The translations under genes and the position numbers were made by a program. From Pseudomonadota bacterium (GTDB lineage: Bacteria > Pseudomonadota > Gammaproteobacteria > Halothiobacillales > Halothiobacillaceae): a stretch of 5,474 nucleotides of DNA. The stretch lies in assembly GCA_021795795.1 (NCBI GenBank), contig JAJYPA010000548.1:1-5474 (forward strand), written 5' to 3'. Each line of letters opens with the position of its first letter. Positions within the stretch are counted from its first letter, which is position 1. A model generated the notes under the pieces. That model saw nothing but the letters and a program-made list of their open reading frames with translations. It ran no database searches and was not told the DNA's origin. Positions 1 to 5,118 of the stretch are shown piece by piece.

Positions 1-2
1 AG

Positions 3-347
3 TCCGTCGTCATGAATATTATCGGTGATGTGGCGGGCCGCACCTGCGTCATCGTGGACGACATGGTCGATACGGCCAACACGCTCTGCGAAGCGGCCCA
101 TGCCCTCAAGGCACAAGGCGCCGTCAAAGTCTGCGCTTACTGCACTCATCCGGTACTGTCTGGTCCAGCCATGGAGCGCATCGAACGGTCCGATCTGGAT
201 GAACTAGTCGTCACCGATACCATACCGCTCAGGCCGGATGCCCGGGCCAGCAGCAAGATTCGCGTGCTGTCCGTTGCCGAACTGCTGGCCGAAACCATCC
301 GCCGGATTGCGGAAGAGGATTCCGTCAGCTCGCTGTTCATGGATTAA
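3..347 (+). CDS. prs: Ribose-phosphate pyrophosphokinase (PRPP synthetase), C-terminal part; gene runs in from the left edge
   Basis: The enzyme makes PRPP from ribose 5-phosphate and ATP in the cytoplasm, feeding purine, pyrimidine, histidine, tryptophan and NAD synthesis. Only the last 114 or so residues are present, compared with about 310-320 for the family. The reading frame is open to the window edge, so the in-frame ATG at 12 is internal: it lies in the conserved [11 protein letters not shown] segment. Visible hallmarks are the PRPP-binding loop ([11 protein letters not shown], at 54-86), the TDTIPL segment near 217-231, and the LAETIRRI...SVSSLF tail. The PRPP loop reads DTANT where many homologues have DT(A/G)GT, a change I note but do not interpret. 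The gene ends at TAA 345-347, about 60 bases before tRNA-His. Family assignment is very secure. Confidence 0.96.
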   Translation, partial: SVVMNIIGDVAGRTCVIVDDMVDTANTLCEAAHALKAQGAVKVCAYCTHPVLSGPAMERIERSDLDELVVTDTIPLRPDARASSKIRVLSVAELLAETIRRIAEEDSVSSLFMD

Positions 348-363
348 CACCTCTTCACTGACC

Positions 364-392
364 TTGCAGCCGGGTGTTGGCCATTGTATGAT
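364..392 (+). promoter_or_regulatory. Predicted sigma70 promoter of tRNA-His
   Basis: TTGCAG at 364-369 and TATGAT at 387-392 are separated by exactly 17 bases. The -10 matches consensus at five of six positions and the -35 at three of six. Transcription would start around 398-400, a few bases upstream of the mature tRNA end at 407. The placement between the prs stop and the tRNA makes an independent tRNA promoter likely. This is inferred from motif and position only. Confidence 0.6.
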
Positions 393-406
393 CTGCTCCT
401 ACCAAT

Positions 407-483
407 GGTGGCTGTAGCTCAGTCGGTAGAGTCCCGGATTGTGATTCCGGTTGTCGCGGGTTCGAGCCCCGTCAGCCACCCCA
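407..483 (+). tRNA. tRNA-His (anticodon GTG), CCA encoded
   Basis: A full cloverleaf can be drawn by eye. The acceptor stem is 408-414 paired with 473-479. The extra G at 407 opposite C480 is the G-1:C73 pair diagnostic of tRNA-His. The anticodon arm has stem CCGGA/TCCGG and loop TTGTGAT with anticodon GTG at 441-443, and the T arm has loop TTCGAGC. The CCA end is encoded at 481-483. It decodes CAC and CAU. The 3' half of a tRNA gene is a standard integration site for tyrosine recombinases, and a recombinase relic lies immediately downstream. Confidence 0.97.
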
Positions 484-488
484 AACAA

Positions 489-524
489 AATAAGGGCTTA
501 GGTGATACTACCTAAGCCCTTATT
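489..524 (+). terminator. Perfect 15-bp inverted repeat just after tRNA-His, probable intrinsic terminator (possibly bidirectional)
   Basis: Bases 489-503 and 510-524 are exact reverse complements with a 6-base loop (GATACT). An A-rich run (AAACAAAATAA) precedes the left arm, and TTATTGTATTT covers the right arm end and what follows. A GC core with a T-rich tail fits Rho-independent termination of the tRNA transcript, and the A-rich left side would give a T tail on the other strand too. The loose T tract and the position at the core/island junction leave room for another role, such as part of an attachment region. Confidence 0.65.
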
Positions 525-542
525 GTATTTACGCTGCAATTA

Positions 543-573
543 TGCTGCACTTGGGTTGAAATTTGGTGCAGCA
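543..573. repeat. Inverted repeat TGCTGCAC / GTGCAGCA flanking a 15-base spacer
   Basis: Arms at 543-550 and 566-573 are exact 8-bp reverse complements, with a further GCTGCA copy just to the left at 534-539. The repeat lies between the tRNA terminator and the first recognisable recombinase residues. Paired arms of this kind can be recombinase or excisionase binding sites, but no family motif identifies it, so the role is open. Confidence 0.4.
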
Positions 574-1075
574 CGGTGGCAACGATCTCTGTTTACCGTC
601 GCCACAAGAGAATGGGGCATGGAGTCCTTGGTGAACCCTATGCGGCCGATCGATCAAGCTCCCCGCTCCTGGATCGCGCAGCCTACCGTATCCTCACGAT
701 CACGCGGTTGTCTTGCTGGTCGAAACGGCGATGCGGCGAGGTGAGTTGTCTGGGATGCGATGGGAAGTTGCAAAACACGAAAAACGGGGAGTCACGCGAG
801 GTGCCGTTGTCGCGTGCCGCCTTGCAAATTCTCCATGACTTGGGCGGAACTCCAGGAGCCACCCACTCGTTCAGCCAAGCCTTCATTCGGGCTTGGACTG
901 CGCCAGTATAGAAGATTTAAGGCTGCACGACCTGCGCCACGAGGCCGCCAGCCGCCTCTTCGAGAAGGGCCTGAACCCGATGCAGGTGGCGGCCATTACC
1001 GGGCACAAGACATTGCAGATGTTGAAGCGACATACTCACTTGCGGGCTGAGGATTTGGCTAAATTGTTGGGGTGA
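571..1075 (+). pseudogene. Tyrosine recombinase/integrase remnant, multiply frameshifted and lacking the catalytic tyrosine
   Basis: Intact relatives of about 320-400 residues cut and rejoin DNA at attachment sites. Homology jumps between frames. LFTVATREWGMESLVNP lies near 590-640 in one frame. LLDRAAYR lies near 667-690 in a second. VVLLVETAMRRGELSGMRW at 707-763 is in a third and holds catalytic Arg I. TKNGESREVPLSRAALQIL at 777-833 and SQAFIRAW follow in the second frame again. [18 protein letters not shown] then [19 protein letters not shown] continue in the third frame to TGA 1073-1075. The HxxR box and GHK motif are present, but the expected LKRYTHL reads LKRHTHL, with CAT at 1031-1033 in place of the nucleophilic Tyr. 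The N-terminal DNA-binding region is missing, and sequence between MRWE and TKNG is deleted. I see at least four frame breaks, so inactivity is near certain. Adjacency to tRNA-His marks an old integration site. Confidence 0.93.
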
Positions 1076-1082
1076 ATGGGTT

Positions 1083-1253
1083 GTGGTCTATATTGTCGAG
1101 TGGGGTGCACGAAAAGCGCAGTCTAACGCCAGAAAACATGGCGTGACGTTCGATGAGGCGAAGACCTGCTTTCACGAGCCGTGGCAAGTGGCATTCTATG
1201 ATCCAGACCATATGATTGCGTTACTATCCACTTCAGCAGGTGATACAGTCTAA
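1083..1253 (+). pseudogene. BrnT-like (DUF497) toxin, N-terminal fragment of 56 residues
   Basis: Reading from GTG 1083, the protein has the DUF497/BrnT N-terminal pattern: VEWGARKAQSNARKHGVTF, then DEAKTCFHEP and FYDPDH (1095-1211). Full BrnT proteins are about 90-100 residues and are RNases of type II modules repressed by BrnA. Here homology stops after YDPDH, followed by MIALLSTSAGDTV and TAA at 1251-1253. The middle and C-terminal strands carrying catalytic residues are absent, and the last residues could be a deletion-joined scrap of the AHTERGDTV-like region. GGGGTGA at 1069-1075, overlapping the recombinase stop, could serve as a ribosome site. No BrnA partner follows; the next gene begins two bases after this stop. 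I judge it a non-functional remnant, although it remains an open frame. Confidence 0.72.
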
Positions 1254-1255
1254 GT

Positions 1256-1586
1256 ATGCGAAGTGATCCGACCATCGACAAAGGGGATGGATACTGGATG
1301 AAGATCGAAGCCTGGCGTGTGGATGCAACCGAGGAGATATCCTCATGGCATTCGATATAGCTTAACGTTGCATGATCCCTACGGAAAGCCGATTTTAGGC
1401 TACGACAACGCCCATTTGGTCAAGCCGCCGAAGAAATTCAAATATGCTGGGCGTATTATGGCTTACGACCATAAGCACCGGCACGCATCCGACAAAGGCG
1501 TGCCTTACGAGTTCAAAGATGCGCAGCAACTGATCAACGACTTTTTTGCAGACGTTGATCGCATTCTACCGGAGGCTACGAGATGA
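1256..1586 (+). pseudogene. TumE-family (DUF6516) toxin, split by a one-base frameshift
   Basis: Two overlapping frames together give a full-length toxin of about 109 residues. The first runs from ATG 1256 (MRSDPTIDKGDGYWMKIEAW, RVDATEE) and stops at TAG 1358-1360. The second carries PHGIRYSLTLHDPYGKPILG, YDNAHLVKPP, AYDHKHRHASDKG and VPYEFKDAQQLINDFFADVD, ending at TGA 1584-1586. Family members read through this point as ...ERPHGIRYSLTLHD. Here four bases (ATAT, 1337-1340) sit between GAGGAG and CCTCATGGC where three would keep frame, so a single inserted base explains the break. No slippery heptamer is visible. The stop overlaps the antitoxin ATG as ATGA, the usual tight toxin-antitoxin coupling. 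TumE-type toxins are known only as partners of wHTH antitoxins, and I infer no target. A sequencing error would restore a functional gene. Confidence 0.8.
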
Positions 1587-1936
1587 CGGAAACCATCATG
1601 ATTGGCATTATGCCGCAAGAGAAAATCCGCGAACGGGTCTTGGCGATTGCGCGCGGCGAGATTAAACCAAAACCTGGTGAACCTAAGATTTGCTTCACCT
1701 CCATGAAATCCCTAGCCGACGTACTTAGCGACGATAGTCGGGCTTTGTTGCGGGTCATCCAAGAAACAAACCCAGACTCTATTTCGTCGTTGGCCGACGC
1801 GATCGGCAGGAGGCCCGGCAATTTGTCCCGCACGCTTAAAACGATGTCCCGTTACGGTATCGTCGAGATGAGGCGGGAGAAGAACCATGTCCGTCCAATC
1901 GTCCGCGCGACCGAGTTCCATATCGTTGCGGCGTGA
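1583..1936 (+). CDS. TumA-like winged-helix antitoxin (HVO_A0114-type DNA-binding protein)
   Basis: This intact 117-residue protein is the expected antitoxin and autorepressor partner of the toxin just upstream. The start at ATG 1583 is supported by GGAGG at 1571-1575, seven bases upstream, and by the 4-base ATGA overlap with the toxin stop. Residues 1-50 contain the family segments IMPQEKIRERVLAIARGE, KPKPGEPKI and FTSMKSLADVLS. Residues 53-112 form a MarR-like winged helix: ALLRVIQE, then helix-turn-helix SISSLADAIGRRPGNLSRTL, then a wing ending RPIVRATEF. It would bind its own promoter and neutralise the toxin. With the toxin frameshifted, it may persist as an orphan regulator or as an anti-addiction protein against related toxins elsewhere, which is inference. 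Confidence 0.85.
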   Translation: MTETIMIGIMPQEKIRERVLAIARGEIKPKPGEPKICFTSMKSLADVLSDDSRALLRVIQETNPDSISSLADAIGRRPGNLSRTLKTMSRYGIVEMRREKNHVRPIVRATEFHIVAA

Positions 1937-1964
1937 ATAAGCGGAAAGAGTCAAACAGATTCGC

Positions 1965-2013
1965 TTGACCACCGCCACCTCGTTGGATTAAAGTATATCC
2001 CATTGCCATATAC
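1965..2013 (+). promoter_or_regulatory. vapBC promoter with overlapping palindromic operator candidate
   Basis: TTGACC at 1965-1970 is a good -35, with TAAAGT at 1989-1994 as a weak -10 at 18-base spacing. Overlapping the -10 and the likely start is a perfect 6-bp inverted repeat, GTATAT at 1993-1998 and ATATAC at 2008-2013, with a 9-base centre. The dimeric VapB N-terminal DNA-binding domain typically binds such palindromes, and VapBC complexes repress their own operon. Location and symmetry fit; binding is inferred. Confidence 0.55.
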
Positions 2014-2029
2014 AACGGAGGCCGCAGGC

Positions 2030-2296
2030 ATGGAACAAGCTACCGTTTTTCAAATTAATCGCAGCCAGGCCATACGCCTGCCCAAGTCCATCGCTTTCCC
2101 CAGCGATGTGAAGCGCGTGGATGTTGTCGCTCTGGGCCGTATGCGTATCCTCGTGCCGGCTGGTGAATCCTGGGAGAGTTGGTTTGATGGTGAAGGGGTT
2201 GCACCTGTCGCAGCCAGCCAGGCCCGGCAAGGCGTCAGCGCTGACTTCATGGAAAGCCGCGAGCAACCCGCTGATCAGCACAGGGAATGCCTGTGA
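2030..2296 (+). CDS. vapB: VapB antitoxin (AbrB/MazE-like swapped-hairpin fold)
   Basis: This 88-residue antitoxin is the usual length for the proteobacterial VapB group. It neutralises VapC by inserting its C-terminus into the toxin active site and represses the operon through its N-terminus. Residues 1-45 match the VapB/SpoVT-AbrB-like pattern: MEQATVFQINRSQAIRLPK, then VKRVDVVALGRMRILVPAG. The second half has the typical ESWESWF...VSADFM...REQPADQ toxin-binding tail. There is an extra stretch, VAPVAASQARQ, before VSADFM; remembered relatives run DGEGVSADFM directly, so this copy may carry a small in-frame insertion of about 11 residues. ATG 2030 is chosen because GGAG at 2017-2020 precedes it by nine bases. 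The upstream in-frame TTG 2003 lies inside the operator palindrome. The 3' end overlaps vapC by 10 bases. Confidence 0.9.
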   Translation: MEQATVFQINRSQAIRLPKSIAFPSDVKRVDVVALGRMRILVPAGESWESWFDGEGVAPVAASQARQGVSADFMESREQPADQHRECL

Positions 2297-2694
2297 TCAA
2301 ATACCTGCTGGATACCCACATCTGTATTTTTACCATCAAGCACAAACCGCCAGAGATTCAGGAACAGTTCCGTCAGCATCAAGGCCAAATGGCGATCAGT
2401 ACCATTACCCTGATGGAGTTGATTTACGGTGCGGAGAAGTCCCAAGCCCCAGAGCGTAATCTGACGGAGATCGAAGGATTTGCAGCCCGGCTGGAAGTCC
2501 TCGAATACGGAAGTGAAGCCGCCAAACATACCGGACAACTTCGCGCCGAACTGGCAAGGATTGGCCAACCCATAGGGCCTTATGACCAGATGATTGCGGG
2601 TCATGCCAGAAGTTCAGGGTTGATCGTCGTGACTAACAACCTGCGGGAGTTCGAGCGTGTTCCAGGATTGCGGGTCGTGGATTGGGTGAACTGA
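2287..2694 (+). CDS. vapC: VapC toxin, PIN-domain ribonuclease
   Basis: This complete 135-residue PIN-domain toxin is the normal size for the group. Enterobacterial relatives cleave initiator tRNA in the anticodon loop, and that target is plausible here but not shown. The acidic, Mg-binding residues are in place: D9 in YLLDTHICIF, E44 in TLMELIYGAE, D100 in IGPYDQMIAGHA, and E121 after TNNLR. Position 11 is His where the closest VapC group commonly has Asn (LDTNICI); His there is normal in other PIN toxins, so activity is expected. ATG 2287 lies inside the end of vapB, with a 10-base overlap that suggests coupled translation and the standard antitoxin-first order. No frame damage is visible, so this is the one complete module of the three toxin loci here. 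Confidence 0.94.
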   Translation: MPVIKYLLDTHICIFTIKHKPPEIQEQFRQHQGQMAISTITLMELIYGAEKSQAPERNLTEIEGFAARLEVLEYGSEAAKHTGQLRAELARIGQPIGPYDQMIAGHARSSGLIVVTNNLREFERVPGLRVVDWVN

Positions 2695-2702
2695 TCCAAA
2701 CC

Positions 2703-2739
2703 GTATGACGGACTCTGAAAACAAAAAGTCTGGTCATGC
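2703..2739 (+). repeat. Imperfect hairpin after vapC
   Basis: Bases 2703-2714 pair with 2727-2739 over about twelve base pairs, including two G-U pairs and one bulged G, around an A-rich 12-base loop. It lies nine bases after the vapC stop and before the small gene at 2766. There is no T tract after the right arm, so an ordinary intrinsic terminator is not supported. It may be an RNA-processing or stabilising element, or chance. Confidence 0.35.
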
Positions 2740-2765
2740 CGACTGCAAGCCAAATAGAGGAAGGC

Positions 2766-2909
2766 ATGGCTAAACGCTGGGCGTTGTGGGGGCTGTTTGC
2801 GGTACTTTCTGTTGCGACACTCATCAGCAGCTTGGGAACGGCGTTTCAGACGCTTCCGTTGAATCCCGACATGGCGGAGATGGCACAGATAGTAAGAATA
2901 CAACAATAA
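2766..2909 (+). CDS. Small single-pass membrane protein, 47 residues, function unknown
   Basis: ATG 2766 is preceded by a strong ribosome site, GAGGAAGG at 2757-2764, one base before the ATG at its 3' end but with the GAGG core at about 6-9 bases. The frame runs to TAA 2907-2909. The protein begins with a positive MAKR, then a hydrophobic stretch at residues 5-25 (WALWGLFAVLSVATLI core) that fits one membrane helix or an uncleaved signal anchor. A polar tail follows (FQTLPLNPDMAEMAQIV). No family is recognised. It ends 16 bases before the large membrane protein gene, so the two are probably co-transcribed. A good ribosome site plus a clean membrane-anchor pattern argue for a real gene. It could still be chance, and conservation would decide. 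Confidence 0.6.
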   Translation: MAKRWALWGLFAVLSVATLISSLGTAFQTLPLNPDMAEMAQIVRIQQ

Positions 2910-2925
2910 AAAGGTTTTATTTTAC

Positions 2926-4794
2926 ATGAAATTGCGTTCCATATTTATAACATTCAGCACTCTGCTCTTATACTTTTTATTTGCTATACTGATTTTTGGA
3001 GTTGCTTGGAAGAACAGCTTTCACGATTGGCTTACGCATTGCATCGGCGGCGGCACCGATTCGATTTCCTTTGTTTGGTTTCTCGCTTGGTGGCCTTTTG
3101 CCATAAATCACGGGCTTGATCCGTTCATTACTAGACTTCTATGGGCACCAAGCGGTGTAAACCTCGCATGGACAACATCCATACCTAGTCTGGCAATCCT
3201 TTCGTGGCCCATTACCGCCAAGTTCGGACCGATTGCAAGCTATAACACATTGATAATCCTCTCCCCTGTGTTGGCTGCCTGGTCAGCCTTTCTAATGGTC
3301 CGCGAGATCGTAAGGAAATGGTGGCCCGCCTTTTTGGGTGGCTATCTTTTTGGTTTTTCAACTTATGAATGGGGTCAACTTCTCGGGCACTTAAATCTGA
3401 CATTCACTGCCGCTATTCCTCTTTTTTTATGGGTTTGTATTTTAGCATCAAAGCGATCTTGGAAAACTTGGAAAACTTCTGCAATATTAGCCACGTTACT
3501 GGCGTTTCAGTTTTATACATCTAGCGAGATTTTTACAACATTCACCGTTTTTCTTGTGGTGGCACTGGCGTGTTCTTATTTTTATGCTCCACAATACCGC
3601 GTTAACCTTAAAACTACTTTTTTGGGTTTGGCATGGGGCTTCATCGGGGCCTTGTTATTGATGTCTCCAATTTTGGTGGCAATGTTTGATTTATCGAAGC
3701 AGTTCTCAGGCGGCAGTGCCCCAAGAATTATCGGTTTTGGTACTGACTTCCTAAATTACTTCATCCCGACCCCCGTGACATGGTTGGGGGGAGGCTCTAT
3801 GACTTTTATAACTCACTTATTTTCTGGTGATTACGCAGAGGATGGTGGATATATTGGTTTGCCACTATTGACTATATCGATGACGATCATAATGAAATAT
3901 TGGAGTGAACAAAAGATCAGAATGCTGACCATTATGCTTGGCATCATCGTTGTCGCGTCATTCGGGCCGATTCTTCATGTGGCAGGAATCCCTATAAGTA
4001 CTGCTCCATGGATACTTCTGTATCATCTGCCATTGTTAGGATATGCACTACCGTCCCGATTTATGATGTACGCATGGCTTGTTATGGGGATACTGGTGGC
4101 GATTTGGGTTGTCGATACTCATAGAAAGCGTGATGCGATTATTCGGTCTGGTTTAACAATGCTGGGATTGGCGTGCATCTTCCCGAATCCCAACATTTAT
4201 AATAATTGGAGCCCAACTCATGTGCCGCACGTTTTTTCTTCCAAAACGATTTGTCGCCTGATGCCGAAGAACACCAGCCTCATTGTGATTCCATTTGGGC
4301 TATCTGGGGATAGCATGCTCTACCAGGCGGCAGCCGGAATGTGCTTCTCAATGGCAGAAGGTTATACGGGATCTGTGCCCTATCCATTCAACCTTTGGCA
4401 TGTGGTGGTCCCGCTCACGAAAGAGCAGTACAATGAAATAAATCCTGCACATCTTGCCTCGTATATATCTACCTATCATGTAAGTAGAGTTGCCGTTTTG
4501 ACAGGTATCCCTCTTGAGAAGGACGCACGAAATATGCTGGCTGCATCGGGCATGGCCTCAACGATGACCTATGGCTCAGTGCGATTGTATGAACGAGGAC
4601 ATGATTTTTTATCTCCACCACTTACGTCGACAGGCGTTGCACTCCAGCACAAGGAGTTCATGACCAAGTGGGAAGCATCCAACCAAGAAAGAAACCGTGG
4701 GGCGATTACAAAAACATGCGACACCCTTGGGATAACTCAAGGCGTACCACAAGATATATACACATGGTTACTCAATCATCATCTTGCACATTAA
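2926..4794 (+). CDS. Polytopic membrane protein with GT-C glycosyltransferase-like architecture, function unknown
   Basis: The 622 residues comprise about 11-13 hydrophobic segments in the first two thirds (for example near 8-28, 47-62, 104-125, 132-147, 158-175, 184-218, 228-254, 310-326, 331-355, 378-397, 405-420). A soluble, probably periplasmic tail follows from about 421. After the first helix there is a loop with GGGTDS (Asp45) and then WFLAWW, where GT-C enzymes keep a catalytic acidic residue. SYNTLIILSPVLAAWSAF, GYLFGFSTYEWGQLLGHLNL, GGYIGLPLL and LPSRFM resemble large uncharacterised bacterial GT-C-like families that would use polyprenyl-phosphate sugars. No substrate can be inferred. 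ATG 2926 has only a weak AAGG 11 bases upstream. The gene is AT-rich compared with prs and looks acquired. It sits between two small membrane-protein genes with short gaps, suggesting an operon. Confidence 0.8.
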   Translation: MKLRSIFITFSTLLLYFLFAILIFGVAWKNSFHDWLTHCIGGGTDSISFVWFLAWWPFAINHGLDPFITRLLWAPSGVNLAWTTSIPSLAILSWPITAKFGPIASYNTLIILSPVLAAWSAFLMVREIVRKWWPAFLGGYLFGFSTYEWGQLLGHLNLTFTAAIPLFLWVCILASKRSWKTWKTSAILATLLAFQFYTSSEIFTTFTVFLVVALACSYFYAPQYRVNLKTTFLGLAWGFIGALLLMSPILVAMFDLSKQFSGGSAPRIIGFGTDFLNYFIPTPVTWLGGGSMTFITHLFSGDYAEDGGYIGLPLLTISMTIIMKYWSEQKIRMLTIMLGIIVVASFGPILHVAGIPISTAPWILLYHLPLLGYALPSRFMMYAWLVMGILVAIWVVDTHRKRDAIIRSGLTMLGLACIFPNPNIYNNWSPTHVPHVFSSKTICRLMPKNTSLIVIPFGLSGDSMLYQAAAGMCFSMAEGYTGSVPYPFNLWHVVVPLTKEQYNEINPAHLASYISTYHVSRVAVLTGIPLEKDARNMLAASGMASTMTYGSVRLYERGHDFLSPPLTSTGVALQHKEFMTKWEASNQERNRGAITKTCDTLGITQGVPQDIYTWLLNHHLAH

Positions 4795-4809
4795 ATTTGG
4801 AGCGGTGAA

Positions 4810-5118
4810 ATGGGCGGAAGTTCTGTAATAGAATTTATTGATTTGTCGTGTTCCGCTTGGGTTTATTATGACGCTTCAAAACGAAGGGTCTCTTCTGAAT
4901 GTTCAAACCGATTGTGGCATTTTTTTGGTAAGTGCTCACCACTCACCATTGCCATAGGAGTTTTGGCGTTTTGGATTTTTGCTTTTCCAGTATATCTTGT
5001 CTATAGGGGCAAGACATCACTAACAAAGCGTCATACGTTCGCGACCGGTGCTACCATCAGGTTAATGAAATCACTTGCATTCATTTTTCTTGGTGCCGCC
5101 TATTTGTTTGTTTTGTGA
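4810..5118 (+). CDS. Small two-helix membrane protein with WVYYDASK motif, function unknown
   Basis: The protein has 102 residues and starts at ATG 4810 with GGAG at 4799-4802, seven bases upstream; it follows the GT-C-like gene after 15 bases. Residues 17-24 read WVYYDASK, and 54-67 read FWIFAFPVYLVYRG. This resembles a scattered family of short uncharacterised bacterial membrane proteins that carry W-V-Y-x-D-A-(T/S)-K followed by a membrane helix ending in FPxYLxxR. Predicted helices are at 45-65 and 86-102, with the basic segment RGKTSLTKRH between them. The second helix runs to the last residue. The ribosome site, spacing and family-like motifs support a real gene co-expressed with the one upstream. 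No biochemical role is known to me. Confidence 0.75.
   Translation: MGGSSVIEFIDLSCSAWVYYDASKRRVSSECSNRLWHFFGKCSPLTIAIGVLAFWIFAFPVYLVYRGKTSLTKRHTFATGATIRLMKSLAFIFLGAAYLFVL

Noticed and set aside
1330..1345. Programmed ribosomal frameshift in the TumE-like toxin
   Set aside because: There is no slippery heptamer or stimulatory hairpin at the break, and a simple one-base insertion explains it.
1317..1586. 89-codon frame as a separate complete gene
   Set aside because: Its first residues (MWMQPRRY) are frame-shifted sequence. Family similarity begins at PHGIRYSL and continues upstream in another frame, so it is the 3' part of a split toxin.
1712..1978. Minus-strand frame opposite the TumA-like gene
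   Set aside because: It has no recognisable motif or ribosome site, and the plus-strand winged-helix protein explains the sequence.
2003..2029. Upstream TTG start for VapB
   Set aside because: It lies inside the operator palindrome and lacks a ribosome site. ATG 2030 has GGAG nine bases before it and matches the family N-terminus.
2275..2604. Minus-strand frame opposite vapC
   Set aside because: It is a shadow of the PIN-domain gene, which has clear catalytic residues and family fit.
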